In this document: positions 28,177 through 37,081 of the stretch, in pieces
Position numbering within the stretch: position 1 is the stretch's first letter
How the letters are laid out: each line of letters begins with the position of its first letter
Assembly: GCF_039535475.1 (NCBI RefSeq)
Contig: NZ_BAAAXG010000010.1
Location: 48,256-112,255, forward strand
Reading direction: 5' to 3'
DNA: 64,000 bases
From: Streptomyces showdoensis
GTDB lineage: Bacteria > Actinomycetota > Actinomycetes > Streptomycetales > Streptomycetaceae
Notes under the pieces: generated by a model
Database searches by the model: none
What the model was told of the DNA's origin: nothing
Seen by the model: the letters and a program-made list of their open reading frames with translations, nothing else
Translations under genes and position numbers: made by a program

Positions 28177-29582
28177 TCGAACAGCACCCGCACGGCGGCC
28201 CCGCAGGAGAAGCCCTGGCAGCGCCCGCCCCGCGCCCGGGTCCTGCGGCGCAGCCCGTCGAGCGAGGCGGGCGGCACCGTGGAGGCGAGCGCGTCGCGGA
28301 TCTCGCCCCGGGTGACCCGCTCGCAGTGGCAGACGATCTCGCCGTACGCGGGGTCGCGGGCGATGCGGGCGGCGTCGCGGTACGGGCGGGGGAAGGCCTC
28401 GCCGAGGTTCGGCATCGTCACCGGGGCCAGCGGGCGCTCGGGGCCGAGCTCCAGGCCCGCGTCGGCGAGCAGGCCGACGGTGTGGCGGCCGAGGGCCAGG
28501 GAGGCGGTGAGTCCGGTGGAGCGGATCCCGCCGACCGTCACGTACCGCAGCCCGGGGTGGGCGGCGATCCGGTAGTCCTCGGCGCCGGTGGCGGCCCGCA
28601 GCCCGGCGTAGACGGCGGTGACCTCCTCGTCGAGCAGCGCGGGCAGGATCCGGCCCCCCTGGGCGCGCAGCGCGGCGAGCCCCTCGGCGGTGGAGCCGGT
28701 GGCCGTCTTGTCGTCGAGGTCCTCGGCGGTGGGGCCGAGCAGCACGTTGCCGTAGACGGTCGGCGCGACGAGCACGCCCTTGCCGAGGACGCCGGGCACG
28801 GGCAGCAGGATGTGCCGGACCAGCCCGCGCGCGAGCTTGTCGAAGACGAGGAGCTGCCCGCGCCGCGGGGTGACGGTGAAGTCGTACCGCCCGACCAGGG
28901 CGTCGAACGCGTCGGCGTACAGGCCGCAGGCGTTGACGAGGTAGCGGGTGCGCAGCACGCCGCGCCGGGTGATCAGCCGGTGCGGGGTCCCGGGGCCGCC
29001 GGGCCGCACCTTCTCCACCGGGCAGTCGAGATGGAGGTCGACCCCGGAGCGCACGGCCTGGGTGGCGTAGGCGAGCGGGGTGGTCCAGGGGCAGACGACC
29101 GACTCGTCGGGTACGGCCAGCGCGCCGAGCGCCCCCGGCCCCAGGTGGGGTTCGAGGGTGCGCAGTTCCGCCGCGCCGACGGGCCGCGTGCCGTGGTGGC
29201 CGTTGCGCTCGGCCTTGGCGGCGAGCCGGGGGAGCGCGGCGAGCTGCTCCTCGTCCCAGGCGACCAGCAGCGCGCCGACCGGCTCGACGGGGATGCCGGT
29301 CTCCCGGGCGTACGCGGCGAGCAGCCGGCCGCCCTCGCGGACCAGCCGGGCCTCCAGGGAGCCGGGGACGGCGTCGAAACCGGTGTGCAGGATCGCCGTG
29401 TTGGCCTTGGAGCTGCCTTCGCCGACGTCCCCGGAGGCCTCCACGAGCGCGACCCGCAGCGAGTACCTGGCGAGCTCGCGGGCGATGGCGCAGCCCACCA
29501 CGCCCGCGCCGACCACGGTGACGTCGTACGCGGCGCCCGGGCCCGGTCCGTCCGGGAGGGCCCCGCGCCGGGTGACGGTCAC
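28161..29582 (-). CDS. GlpA-like FAD-dependent glycerol-3-phosphate dehydrogenase with BFD-type iron-sulphur domain
   Basis: The 473-residue protein has a DAO-family FAD domain (DVTVVGAGVVGCAIARELAR, GEGSSKANTAILHTGFD, YVTVGGIRSTGLTASLALG) and a C-terminal BFD-like [2Fe-2S] domain with cysteines in EIVCHCERVTRGEI and GRCQGFSCG. This is the architecture of the large subunit of anaerobic glycerol-3-phosphate dehydrogenase, which oxidises glycerol-3-phosphate to dihydroxyacetone phosphate. The product is shorter than E. coli GlpA. A GTG start overlaps the stop of the kinase gene (GTGA). An L-2-hydroxyglutarate-oxidase-like role is a weaker alternative, given the kinase next door. Confidence 0.85.
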   Translation of the reverse strand: MTVTRRGALPDGPGPGAAYDVTVVGAGVVGCAIARELARYSLRVALVEASGDVGEGSSKANTAILHTGFDAVPGSLEARLVREGGRLLAAYARETGIPVEPVGALLVAWDEEQLAALPRLAAKAERNGHHGTRPVGAAELRTLEPHLGPGALGALAVPDESVVCPWTTPLAYATQAVRSGVDLHLDCPVEKVRPGGPGTPHRLITRRGVLRTRYLVNACGLYADAFDALVGRYDFTVTPRRGQLLVFDKLARGLVRHILLPVPGVLGKGVLVAPTVYGNVLLGPTAEDLDDKTATGSTAEGLAALRAQGGRILPALLDEEVTAVYAGLRAATGAEDYRIAAHPGLRYVTVGGIRSTGLTASLALGRHTVGLLADAGLELGPERPLAPVTMPNLGEAFPRPYRDAARIARDPAYGEIVCHCERVTRGEIRDALASTVPPASLDGLRRRTRARGGRCQGFSCGAAVRVLFEEGTR

Positions 29583-31105
29583 GCGGCGGTCCCACCGGGT
29601 GCGACGGCGGGTGCGCCGGGTGCCGCCGGGGCCCCGCCCGGTGCCGTGGCGGTCCCGCCGGGCGCGGTGGCGGCCCCTTCGGCCAGCAGCCGTGCCACCG
29701 CGGTACGGAAGCGGCCCAGGCGCTCCGCGGCCTCGGCGGGCGTGATCCGGGGCTCGTACACGGCGGACGGCTTCCAGTCGGGCACGGCCTCGTGGACGGC
29801 GAGTCCCGGGGTGTGGCCGAGCCGGGCGACCGCCGCCACGCCGAGCGCGGTGGCGTCCGGGAGCGCGGAGACCTCGACGGGCCGCTGGAGGAGGTCGGCC
29901 TGGGTCTGCATGAGCAGTGCGGACCGGGTGAGGCCGCCGTCGACCCGCAGCGCGGTGAGCGGGGCGCCCAGGTCGGCCGCGGCGGCGCCGGCGAGCTCCA
30001 CGACCTGCGCGGCGATGCCCTCGCACAGGGCCCGGACCAGGTGGCCGGGTCCGGTGTCGAGGCCGAGTCCGGTGAGCGAGCCGCGCACCTCGCCGCGCCA
30101 CCAGGGGGCCGCGAGCCCGGTGAGCGCGGGGACGAAGGTGACGCCGCCCGCGTCGGGGACGGCGCCGCCGACGGGGTCGAGGTCGGCCGCGCCCGCGATC
30201 ACCCCGAGACCGGTGAGCCACCGGACGGCGGACGCGGCCGTGAACACCTGCCCGTCCAGGCAGTAGCTGGTCCGCCCGCGCAGCCGCCAGGCCACGCAGG
30301 AGACCAGGCCGGAGTCGCCGCGGCGCGGCACGGTCCCCGTCTGGGCGAGCAGGAACGCCCCGGTGCCGTAGGTGCACTTGGCGGTGCCGGGCTCGGTCAC
30401 GTCCTGGGCGAGGAGGGCCGCCTGCTGGTCGACGAGGAGTCCGGTCAGGGGGAGCGGCGGGCCGAAGGCGGTGGTGGTGCCGACCGGGGTGTCACAGTCC
30501 ACCACGCGCGGCAGGCGCTCCCCGGCGAGGCCGAAGACGTCGAGGGCGGGTCCGGACCAGGCGGCGGTGTCGAGGTCGAGCAGCCCGGTGCGGCCCGCGG
30601 TGGCGGCGTCGGTGACGAAGGCGCCCGTGAGCCGGTGCACGAGCCAGGCGTCGCTCGTGGTGACGACACCGGCGCCGGTGAGGCTGCGGCGGATCCAGGC
30701 CATCTTGGGGGCGGCGAAGTAAGGGTCGAGCGGCAGACCGGTGATACGTTTCAACTCGCCTTCGTGCTCTGCGAGTTGAGTGCACAGCTGGGCGGCCCTG
30801 CGGTCCTGCCAGACGAGGGCGTCGGTGAGCGGTGCGCCGGTCGCAGGGTCCCAGGCGAGCACCGTCTCGCCCTGGTTGGCGAGGCCCACCGCGACGGCGG
30901 GCTCCCCGGCCTCGGCGAGTGCGGTCCGGCCGGCCGCGACCACGGAGTCGTACAGCTCACGGGGGTCGACCTCGACCAGGCCGCCGGGCAGGGCGCGCGG
31001 GTGCACGGGGGTGAATCCGCTCCCGATCACCCCGCGCGCGGGGCAGACGACGAGCGCCTTGGTGCCCGACGTGCCCTGGTCGACGGCGAGTACCGGGCCC
31101 GTCAT
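29579..31105 (-). CDS. glpK: Glycerol kinase (FGGY family)
   Basis: The enzyme phosphorylates glycerol to glycerol-3-phosphate using ATP. The N-terminal FGGY domain carries VLAVDQGTSGTKALVV and the substrate-binding NQGETVLAWDPATGAPL with WQDRRAA. The C-terminal domain carries KCTYGTGAFLLAQTG and LRVDGGLTRSALLMQTQADL. The length of 508 residues fits the family, although the last 30 residues are a low-complexity alanine/proline/glycine tail. The ATG follows AGGGAG. It is the first gene of a three-gene operon in which each gene overlaps the next by four bases. Other FGGY sugar kinases cannot be fully excluded. Confidence 0.85.
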   Translation of the reverse strand: MTGPVLAVDQGTSGTKALVVCPARGVIGSGFTPVHPRALPGGLVEVDPRELYDSVVAAGRTALAEAGEPAVAVGLANQGETVLAWDPATGAPLTDALVWQDRRAAQLCTQLAEHEGELKRITGLPLDPYFAAPKMAWIRRSLTGAGVVTTSDAWLVHRLTGAFVTDAATAGRTGLLDLDTAAWSGPALDVFGLAGERLPRVVDCDTPVGTTTAFGPPLPLTGLLVDQQAALLAQDVTEPGTAKCTYGTGAFLLAQTGTVPRRGDSGLVSCVAWRLRGRTSYCLDGQVFTAASAVRWLTGLGVIAGAADLDPVGGAVPDAGGVTFVPALTGLAAPWWRGEVRGSLTGLGLDTGPGHLVRALCEGIAAQVVELAGAAAADLGAPLTALRVDGGLTRSALLMQTQADLLQRPVEVSALPDATALGVAAVARLGHTPGLAVHEAVPDWKPSAVYEPRITPAEAAERLGRFRTAVARLLAEGAATAPGGTATAPGGAPAAPGAPAVAPGGTAA

Positions 31106-31435
31106 GCGCGCGACTCCCTGCTGCTGTGCGGTGGGTGGAGGTCCTTGATCGTGGAACCGGTCAGCCTGATGCAGCCGGGGCGCCGCGTCAAGGTTTCCCC
31201 GGTGAACCCGTCAGTTTCCGAAACATCACTGACATCAAGTCAAATTCAGTCGCTGGCTTGATAGTTACGGTCACAGATGAAAGTGGACCGGTCACGTCCA
31301 GCGACCTCTATAGTGATCGCCGATCAACGGCCGGGATGGCCACGGGGGACTGACCACCCCCCTCCACCCACCTCACCGAGGAACCATGTCTCCCACCCGC
31401 CACCCTGCCTCGCCCACCCGCGGCAGGGCCTCCTG
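31106..31435. promoter_or_regulatory. Divergent intergenic region with palindrome and possible promoter
   Basis: This 330-base region between glpK and a plus-strand gene is partly AT-rich. It holds a perfect palindrome gtttccgaaac at 31214-31224, a possible -10 TATAGT at 31309-31314 with a weak -35 TGGACC at 31284, and no gene. The palindrome could be the operator for the glycerol operon. Confidence 0.45.
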
Positions 31436-32431
31436 ATGGCCGCGCAGGGCTTCCGGCCCGTCTACCACCCGGCGGGCCACGACCATGCCCTGCGGGGTGC
31501 CGTCCAGGACCTGCGGACCGGCCGCTGGGTGGCCATGGCCCGGCTCCTCGACGAGACCACCGGCTGGCCCGGCTGGACCCGGCGCACCCAGGTCCTCGCC
31601 GCCGTCGCGGCCGGCACCGACGTGGTCGCCGCCTGGCGGGCGGAGCAGCCCGACTCCATCGCCGCCGCCGTCATGCACTCCCGCGTCGCCGTCGAGCGCG
31701 CCGTCCGCGCCCACCGGGCCGGCCACGCCCGGACCCGCGAACTGTGGCAGGAGGCCTGGACCGCCTGCCGGGAGGCCGTCGAACGCGCCCCGGCCGACCC
31801 CGTGCCCTGGGTGGGCCGCCTCGCCCTGTCGTTACTCGACGCCCGGCAGAGCATGGAGGAGCACCGGCTCCCGCCGCCCGCCCCGATGCTGCCCCCGGGG
31901 CCCTGGGGACTGCTCGCCGAGGCCGAGAAGCGCGACCCGTACAACCGCGAGGCGCACCACCGGATGCTCCAGTTCGTGTACGCCCGGCGGCCCGGCCCGC
32001 TCTCCGAGGCGGTCAACTACGCCCAGTGGGCCTCCTCCGCCGCCCCCGTCGGCTCCGCGCTGCACGCCCTGCCGCTGTACGTGCGCGTCGAGCGCTACCG
32101 GCGCGACCGCGGCCACGAGCGCGCCCTGGACCTGCACTGGGTCGCCGAGGACGCGGTCCGCGACGCCCGCCGCGCCATGGACGCCTGGTTCCTCTTCTGC
32201 GCCACCGAGGAGGCCAGTCTGCTCGACCTCAACCACCTGGCCCACGCCCTGTACGGCGCCCTCAAGTTCGCCGACGCGGCCCGGGTGTTCGAGTCCCTCG
32301 GCCCGTACTGGACCCCGCAGCCCTGGGCGTACCGCACCGCGCTCCCGGACGAACGCGGGCCCGCCGAGGAGGTCTTCCTGCGGGCCAGGGCCCGCTGCCT
32401 GACCGCCCCGGAGTCCCGGCCGGGCACCTGA
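31436..32431 (+). CDS. Uncharacterised protein with a TTA codon, TPR-like helices
   Basis: The 331-residue soluble protein is rich in paired helices (RTQVLAAVAAGTDVVAAWRA, ELWQEAWTACREAVERAPAD, HLAHALYGALKFADAARVFE) that look like tetratricopeptide-type repeats. I do not recognise a named domain. An in-frame TTA codon lies at 31832-31834, so in Streptomyces its translation would depend on the bldA leucyl-tRNA and be delayed to late growth. AGGG stands before the ATG. It is followed 62 bases later by an amino acid permease and may share its transcript. Confidence 0.7.
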   Translation: MAAQGFRPVYHPAGHDHALRGAVQDLRTGRWVAMARLLDETTGWPGWTRRTQVLAAVAAGTDVVAAWRAEQPDSIAAAVMHSRVAVERAVRAHRAGHARTRELWQEAWTACREAVERAPADPVPWVGRLALSLLDARQSMEEHRLPPPAPMLPPGPWGLLAEAEKRDPYNREAHHRMLQFVYARRPGPLSEAVNYAQWASSAAPVGSALHALPLYVRVERYRRDRGHERALDLHWVAEDAVRDARRAMDAWFLFCATEEASLLDLNHLAHALYGALKFADAARVFESLGPYWTPQPWAYRTALPDERGPAEEVFLRARARCLTAPESRPGT

Positions 32432-32493
32432 CCGGCCGCCGCGCGTCTCCCCCCACCCACACCCCCGTACGCCCCCCGTCCCCGGAGGAACGC

Positions 32494-34026
32494 ATGTCCC
32501 GCACCGCCCCCACCGACGCGATACGCAAGCCGCCCCCGGCCAAGGACGACGAGGAGGCGCGGCTCAGAGAGCTCGGCTACCAGCCGGTCCTCGCCCGCCG
32601 GATGGGCGGCTTCGGCAACTTCGCCATCAGCTTCTCGGTCATCTCCATCCTCTCCGGCTGCATGACCCTGTACGGCTTCGGGCTCGGCACCGGCGGCCCC
32701 GCCGTCATGCTCTGGGGCTGGGCCGGCGTCGGGCTCTTCGTGCTGTGCGTCGGCCTCGCCCTCGCCGAGGTCACCAGCGCCTACCCGACCTCGGGCGCGC
32801 TCTACTACATGGCCGACCGGCTCGGCGGACGCCGCTGGGGCTGGTACACCGGCTGGCTGAACCTCCTGGGCCTGCTCGGCGCCATCGCGGGCATCGACTA
32901 CGGCGCCGCCCTGTTCACCGGCGCCTTCCTCAACCTCCAGTGGGGCATCGTCCCCACCGCCGGATCCACCTTCCTCATCTTCCTGGTGATCCTGCTGCTC
33001 CACGCCGTGCTCAACCTCTACGGCGTCCGCCTGGTCAGCGTGCTCAACTCGATCAGCGTCTGGTGGCACCTCGGCGGCGTCGCCCTCATCGTGGGCGCGC
33101 TCGCCCTCGTCCCCGACCACCACCAGTCCGCCTCGTTCGTCTTCACCGAGTTCGTGAACGACACCGGCTGGAGCAACCCGCTCTACGTCGCCGCGATCGG
33201 CCTGCTCCTCGCCCAGTACACCTTCTCCGGCTACGACGCCTCCGCCCACCTCTCGGAGGAGACCGCGAACGCCTCGGTGACCGCGGCCAAGGGCATCGTC
33301 CGCTCCATCTGGGCCTCCTGGATCGCCGGCTTCGCCCTCCTCGCCGGACTCACCTTCGCCATCCAGGACTACGCGGGCACGCAGAACAGCGCGACCGGGG
33401 TGCCGCCCGCCCAGATCCTCCTGGACGCGCTCGGCGAGGGCGGCGCCAAGGCCCTGCTCCTCGTCGTGATCGTGGCCCAGCTCTTCTGCGGCAACGCCGA
33501 GGTGGCCGCCGCCAGCCGCATGGTCTTCGCCTTCAGCCGCGACAACGCCCTGCCCGGCTCGGCGCTCTGGCGCCGGGTCAGCAGCCGCACCCAGACCCCG
33601 GTGCCGGCCGTCTGGCTCTCCGTCGCGGTGGCCGCGCTGCTCGCCCTGCCGTCGCTGTACTCCGCCACCGCGTACGGTGCCGTCACCGCCATCAACGTCA
33701 TCGGCATCACGCCCGCCTACGCCATCCCGATCTACCTGCGGCTGCGCGCGGGACGGAACTTCGTCCCCGGCCCCTGGAGCCTGGGCCGCTGGAGCAGGCC
33801 GATCGGCTGGATCGCGGTGGTCTGGGTGGCCGGCGTGACCGTGCTCTTCTGCCTGCCGCAGAAGTCCCCGGTGACCGTCGACAGCATGAACTACGCCGTG
33901 ATCGCGCTGGCGGTCGTGCTCGTCCTCGCCAGCGTCTGGTGGTACGTCGCCCGCCGCTCGTACGGGACGCCCTCGGCGTACGGCAGCGCCCGCGAGGAGG
34001 CGGAGATCGCCGAGGGCATCGTCTGA
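32494..34026 (+). CDS. Amino acid permease (APC superfamily)
   Basis: The 510-residue protein has about twelve membrane helices. The first helix region MGGFGNFAISFSVISILSGC and the motif AYPTSGALYYMADRLGGRRW are hallmarks of the GABA/choline-type amino acid permease subgroup (BAT1-like). A later conserved segment FSGYDASAHLSEETANAS is also typical. The substrate is not certain, with GABA, other amino acids and polyamines all possible. A strong GGAGGAA site precedes the ATG. Confidence 0.92.
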   Translation: MSRTAPTDAIRKPPPAKDDEEARLRELGYQPVLARRMGGFGNFAISFSVISILSGCMTLYGFGLGTGGPAVMLWGWAGVGLFVLCVGLALAEVTSAYPTSGALYYMADRLGGRRWGWYTGWLNLLGLLGAIAGIDYGAALFTGAFLNLQWGIVPTAGSTFLIFLVILLLHAVLNLYGVRLVSVLNSISVWWHLGGVALIVGALALVPDHHQSASFVFTEFVNDTGWSNPLYVAAIGLLLAQYTFSGYDASAHLSEETANASVTAAKGIVRSIWASWIAGFALLAGLTFAIQDYAGTQNSATGVPPAQILLDALGEGGAKALLLVVIVAQLFCGNAEVAAASRMVFAFSRDNALPGSALWRRVSSRTQTPVPAVWLSVAVAALLALPSLYSATAYGAVTAINVIGITPAYAIPIYLRLRAGRNFVPGPWSLGRWSRPIGWIAVVWVAGVTVLFCLPQKSPVTVDSMNYAVIALAVVLVLASVWWYVARRSYGTPSAYGSAREEAEIAEGIV

Positions 34027-34028
34027 GA

Positions 34029-34060
34029 CCCGTCCGGCGGGCCGGGTGCGGGCGGACGGG
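34029..34060. terminator. Weak hairpin between convergent genes
   Basis: An 8-bp perfect stem (cccgtccg / cggacggg) with a 16-base loop sits between the permease and the GntR gene. It is the only candidate terminator in the short gap. Confidence 0.4.
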
Positions 34061-34071
34061 CCCGCGCCCGG

Positions 34072-34854
34072 TCAGCCGCTGAACTCGTAGGTCCAGGAAC
34101 CGGTCCGGGCCGCCACGTCGATGTCGGTGACCTCCAGCGCGTGCCCGTGCTGGTCGCTCACCACCCGGTGGACGCTCAGCCGGGCCCCGCCGCCGGCCGC
34201 CTGGACGGCCCCGTCGGCGGCGTGGCCCGCCGGAACCTGCGGCACCCCGACCGACTCCCGGTGGGTGGTGCGCAGGCCCGCGTGGTGCATCCAGTGGTAC
34301 AGCAGCCGCAGGTCCGGCTGCTGCTGGAACCGCTCGGCGCTGCGCCGGTAGCGGCCCAGCTGCGGGATCTCCGCCAGGGCGGGCCGGGAGAACCAGGACA
34401 CCGACCGCTGCAGCGAGACCCCCGAAGGTGCCAGCACCGCGTGCCGGTGGACCAGCGTCGGCTCGCCCGGCGCGAGCGAGAGCCGGGCGGCGAGCGCGAC
34501 CGGCGGCGCCTCCCAGGCCAGCGCGGCGCGCACCAGGGCGTCCGCCGCCCGGGGCCCGCCCGGGAAGGAGCGCCGGAGCGCCGTCGGCCCGGGGCCGCGC
34601 GGGTCCTGGTCGGCGGCCGCCGCGAAGGTGCCCCGCCGGTCGGTGACCACGAGCCGCTCGTCCCGCAGCAGCTGGAGCGCGCCGCGGACGGTCTGGCGGT
34701 TGACGTGGAAGCGGTGGGCGAGGTGGCGCTCGGACGGCAGTCGGCTGCCGGGGGAGATGCGGCGCTGGATGAGGTCGTCCCGCAGCACTGCGGCGACCCG
34801 GAGGTAGAGCGGAAGCGCCGCCCTCGGTCCGGGCTCGGAAACGGGCTCGGCCAT
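34072..34854 (-). CDS. GntR family regulator, HutC/FarR-like
   Basis: The 260-residue product has an N-terminal winged helix (LYLRVAAVLRDDLIQRRISP, SRLPSERHLAHRFHVNRQTV) of GntR type and a C-terminal UTRA-like ligand domain (LVHRHAVLAPSGVSLQRS). The start at 34854 is preferred because GAGAGGG lies eight bases upstream. ATG codons at 34875 and 34890 extend the protein without a ribosome site. The upstream region carries sites matching the GntR/HutC consensus, so self-regulation and control of the divergent DUF2252 gene are likely. Confidence 0.87.
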   Translation of the reverse strand: MAEPVSEPGPRAALPLYLRVAAVLRDDLIQRRISPGSRLPSERHLAHRFHVNRQTVRGALQLLRDERLVVTDRRGTFAAAADQDPRGPGPTALRRSFPGGPRAADALVRAALAWEAPPVALAARLSLAPGEPTLVHRHAVLAPSGVSLQRSVSWFSRPALAEIPQLGRYRRSAERFQQQPDLRLLYHWMHHAGLRTTHRESVGVPQVPAGHAADGAVQAAGGGARLSVHRVVSDQHGHALEVTDIDVAARTGSWTYEFSG

Positions 34855-34877
34855 GTCACGGACCCTCTCTGTCATGC

Positions 34878-34948
34878 ATGGTTCAACCATTGCTCGGTGT
34901 GAGCATCTGAACCGCGTGGGTGAGCAATTCCTATCATTGGTCTAAACC
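34878..34948. promoter_or_regulatory. Likely GntR operators in the divergent promoter region
   Basis: GGTCTAAACC at 34939-34948 fits the HutC-subfamily consensus GTxTAxAC inside an imperfect longer palindrome. A second perfect palindrome, atggttcaaccat, lies at 34878-34890, within the possible N-terminal extension of the GntR gene. Both share the GGT...ACC half sites. Confidence 0.6.
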
Positions 34949-35056
34949 ATTCTGGAAGTCCGTTCGTCGAGAGTGGCCGAATCGAGCGTCCCGATTTGTA
35001 ATGGATCGCGACGGAACAGTGGAGGCAGCGGCGGTGGAAGAAGTGGGTGAGGCCGG

Positions 35057-36397
35057 ATGACGACACCCTCCGAACGGGCCGAGAGGGGCCGGGCCGCGCG
35101 CAAGCGCGTCCCCCGCTCCTCGCACGGGCGCTGGATACCCTCCTCGCAGCGCCCGGACCCGCTGGGCGTCCTGGAGCGCCAGTCCGTCGACCGGGTGCCC
35201 GAACTCGTCCCGATCCGCTACGGCCGCATGGCCGTGTCCCCCTTCGCCTTCCTGCGCGGCGCGGCCGCCGTCATGGCCGCCGACCTCGCCGCCCAGCGGC
35301 ACACCGGACTCACCGTCCAGCTCTGCGGCGACGCCCATCTGCTCAACTTCGGGGTGTACGCCTCACCCGAACGGGCGCTCCTCTTCGACGTGAACGACTT
35401 CGACGAGACGCTGCCCGGCCCCTTCGAGTGGGACGTCAAGCGGCTCGCCGCCTCCATCGCCGTGGCCGCCCTCCAGAACGGCACCACCAAGGCCAAGGCC
35501 CACCGCGCCGCCCAGGTCTCCGCCGAGGGCTACCGCACGGCCATGCGCCGCCTCGCCGGCCTGGGCGAACTGGAGGTCTGGTACGAGCGGATCTCCGCCG
35601 ACGACGTCTCAGGCCTCGTCCGCGGCGCCTCCGACCGCAAACGCCTGGAGAGCCGACTCGCCCGCGCCCGGCGCCGCACCAGCCTCCAGGCCTTCGGCAA
35701 GCTCACCGAGAAGGACGAGACCGGCCGGCACATCGTCGAGGACCCGCCGCTGCTCGAACGGGTCACGGACGTCGACCGGGTCACCATCGGGAAGATCTTC
35801 AGCGACTACCGCAGCTCGCTCTCCGAGGAGCGCCGGACGCTCCTCGACCGCTTCCACTACGTCGACGCCGCCCGCAAGGTCGTCGGCGTCGGCAGCGTCG
35901 GCACCCGTTGCTTCATCCTGCTCCTGGAGGGCCGCGACGACGGCGACCCGCTCTTCCTCCAGATCAAGGAGGCCGGACCCTCGGTCCTGGAGGAGTACCT
36001 GACCCCCAGCGCCTTCAGCCACCAGGGCCGCCGGGTGGTCTGCGGCCAGCGGCTCACCCAGGCCGCCAGCGACATCTTCCTCGGCTGGATGACCGGCCCC
36101 GAACAACGCCACTTCTACTGGCGCCAGCTGCGCGACATGAAGGGCTCCGCCGAGGTCGAGACCATGTCCCCGGCGGTGCTGCGCCAGTACGCGCGGCTGT
36201 GCGGCTGGGCCCTCGCCCGCGCCCACGCCCGCTCCGGCGACCGGATCGCCATCGCCGCGTACCTCGGCTCCTCCGACGTCTTCGACCGCGGCATCGCCGA
36301 CTTCGCCCTGCGGTACGCGGGGCAGAACGCCGACGACTACGCGGCGCTGAGCGCGGGCATCGCGGCGGGCGTGGTGACGGCGGCCCCGGGGGTGTGA
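35057..36397 (+). CDS. DUF2252 domain protein
   Basis: The 446-residue protein matches DUF2252 from start to end: RVPELVPIRYGRMAVSPFAF, the acidic LCGDAHLLNFGVYASPE, and FDVNDFDETLPGPFEWDVKR. The GDxHxxN and later acidic motifs recall the phosphotransferase (kinase-like) fold, so a small-molecule kinase activity is conceivable, but the function of the family is unknown. The ATG follows GAGG. It is divergent from the GntR regulator and probably under its control. Confidence 0.9.
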   Translation: MTTPSERAERGRAARKRVPRSSHGRWIPSSQRPDPLGVLERQSVDRVPELVPIRYGRMAVSPFAFLRGAAAVMAADLAAQRHTGLTVQLCGDAHLLNFGVYASPERALLFDVNDFDETLPGPFEWDVKRLAASIAVAALQNGTTKAKAHRAAQVSAEGYRTAMRRLAGLGELEVWYERISADDVSGLVRGASDRKRLESRLARARRRTSLQAFGKLTEKDETGRHIVEDPPLLERVTDVDRVTIGKIFSDYRSSLSEERRTLLDRFHYVDAARKVVGVGSVGTRCFILLLEGRDDGDPLFLQIKEAGPSVLEEYLTPSAFSHQGRRVVCGQRLTQAASDIFLGWMTGPEQRHFYWRQLRDMKGSAEVETMSPAVLRQYARLCGWALARAHARSGDRIAIAAYLGSSDVFDRGIADFALRYAGQNADDYAALSAGIAAGVVTAAPGV

Positions 36398-36619
36398 GGA
36401 GCCGAGGGGTCGGCCACTCCGGCGCGACCCCCGCCCGCCGACCGGCCCGGAGCGACATCACCAGGCGAAAGTCCCGGTCATCGGGGACGTCGGTCCCACG
36501 GAATCCGGGGTCCGGCGACGTCGAGATCGCCTACCGTGGAGGCGCGAACGTCCGCGCGACACCGGGAGCCCTCCCATGCGTCACCCTCCGCGCCGCGTCG
36601 CCGGCGCCCGGGGCACCGC

Positions 36620-37081
36620 ATGAACGCGGACGGGCCGCCGGCGCGGCTGCGCCGGGCACTGGCCGCCCACACCACCCTCTCGCTCGCCTACGCCGACGAG
36701 GACGGACCGGGCGCCTGCGCCGTCCTCTACGCCGTCACCGGCACGGGCGCCCTCGTCTTCCTCACCGCCCGCTCCACTCGCCACGGCGCCGCCCTCGCAC
36801 GCCAGGCGCCGGGGGCACGGGTCGCGTTCACCGCGCACCGGGACGCGCAGCAGTGGAGCTCGCTCACCGGCCTGCAGGGCCGCGGCCCGTGCGAGCGGGC
36901 GAGCGGCCCGGCCCTGGCGGCGGCGCGCGCCGCGTACGCGCGCCGCTTCCCCTTCGTCGCCACGGCCGGGCGCCTCGCGCAGGCCCTGTCCCGCGCCGAC
37001 CACTGGGTGATCCACCCGACCTGGCTGCGCCTCGTCGACAACAGCCGGGGCTTCGGCCACAGGACGGAGTGGGCGGCTTAG
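36620..37081 (+). CDS. Pyridoxamine 5'-phosphate oxidase-like FMN-binding split-barrel protein
   Basis: The 153-residue protein shows the flavin split-barrel order of strands: TTLSLAYADEDGPGACAVLY, ALVFLTARSTRHGAALARQ and ARVAFTAHRDAQQWSSLTGL. It resembles the YhbP-like group, which may bind FMN, F420 or heme. The start at 36620 was chosen because the 28 residues before it are arginine-rich and unlike the family. Its stop overlaps the end of the next convergent gene by four bases. Confidence 0.72.
   Translation: MNADGPPARLRRALAAHTTLSLAYADEDGPGACAVLYAVTGTGALVFLTARSTRHGAALARQAPGARVAFTAHRDAQQWSSLTGLQGRGPCERASGPALAAARAAYARRFPFVATAGRLAQALSRADHWVIHPTWLRLVDNSRGFGHRTEWAA

Noticed and set aside
29579..31105. 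Xylulokinase or another sugar kinase
   Set aside because: The direct coupling to a GlpA-like dehydrogenase makes glycerol the most likely substrate, though the family alone does not prove it.
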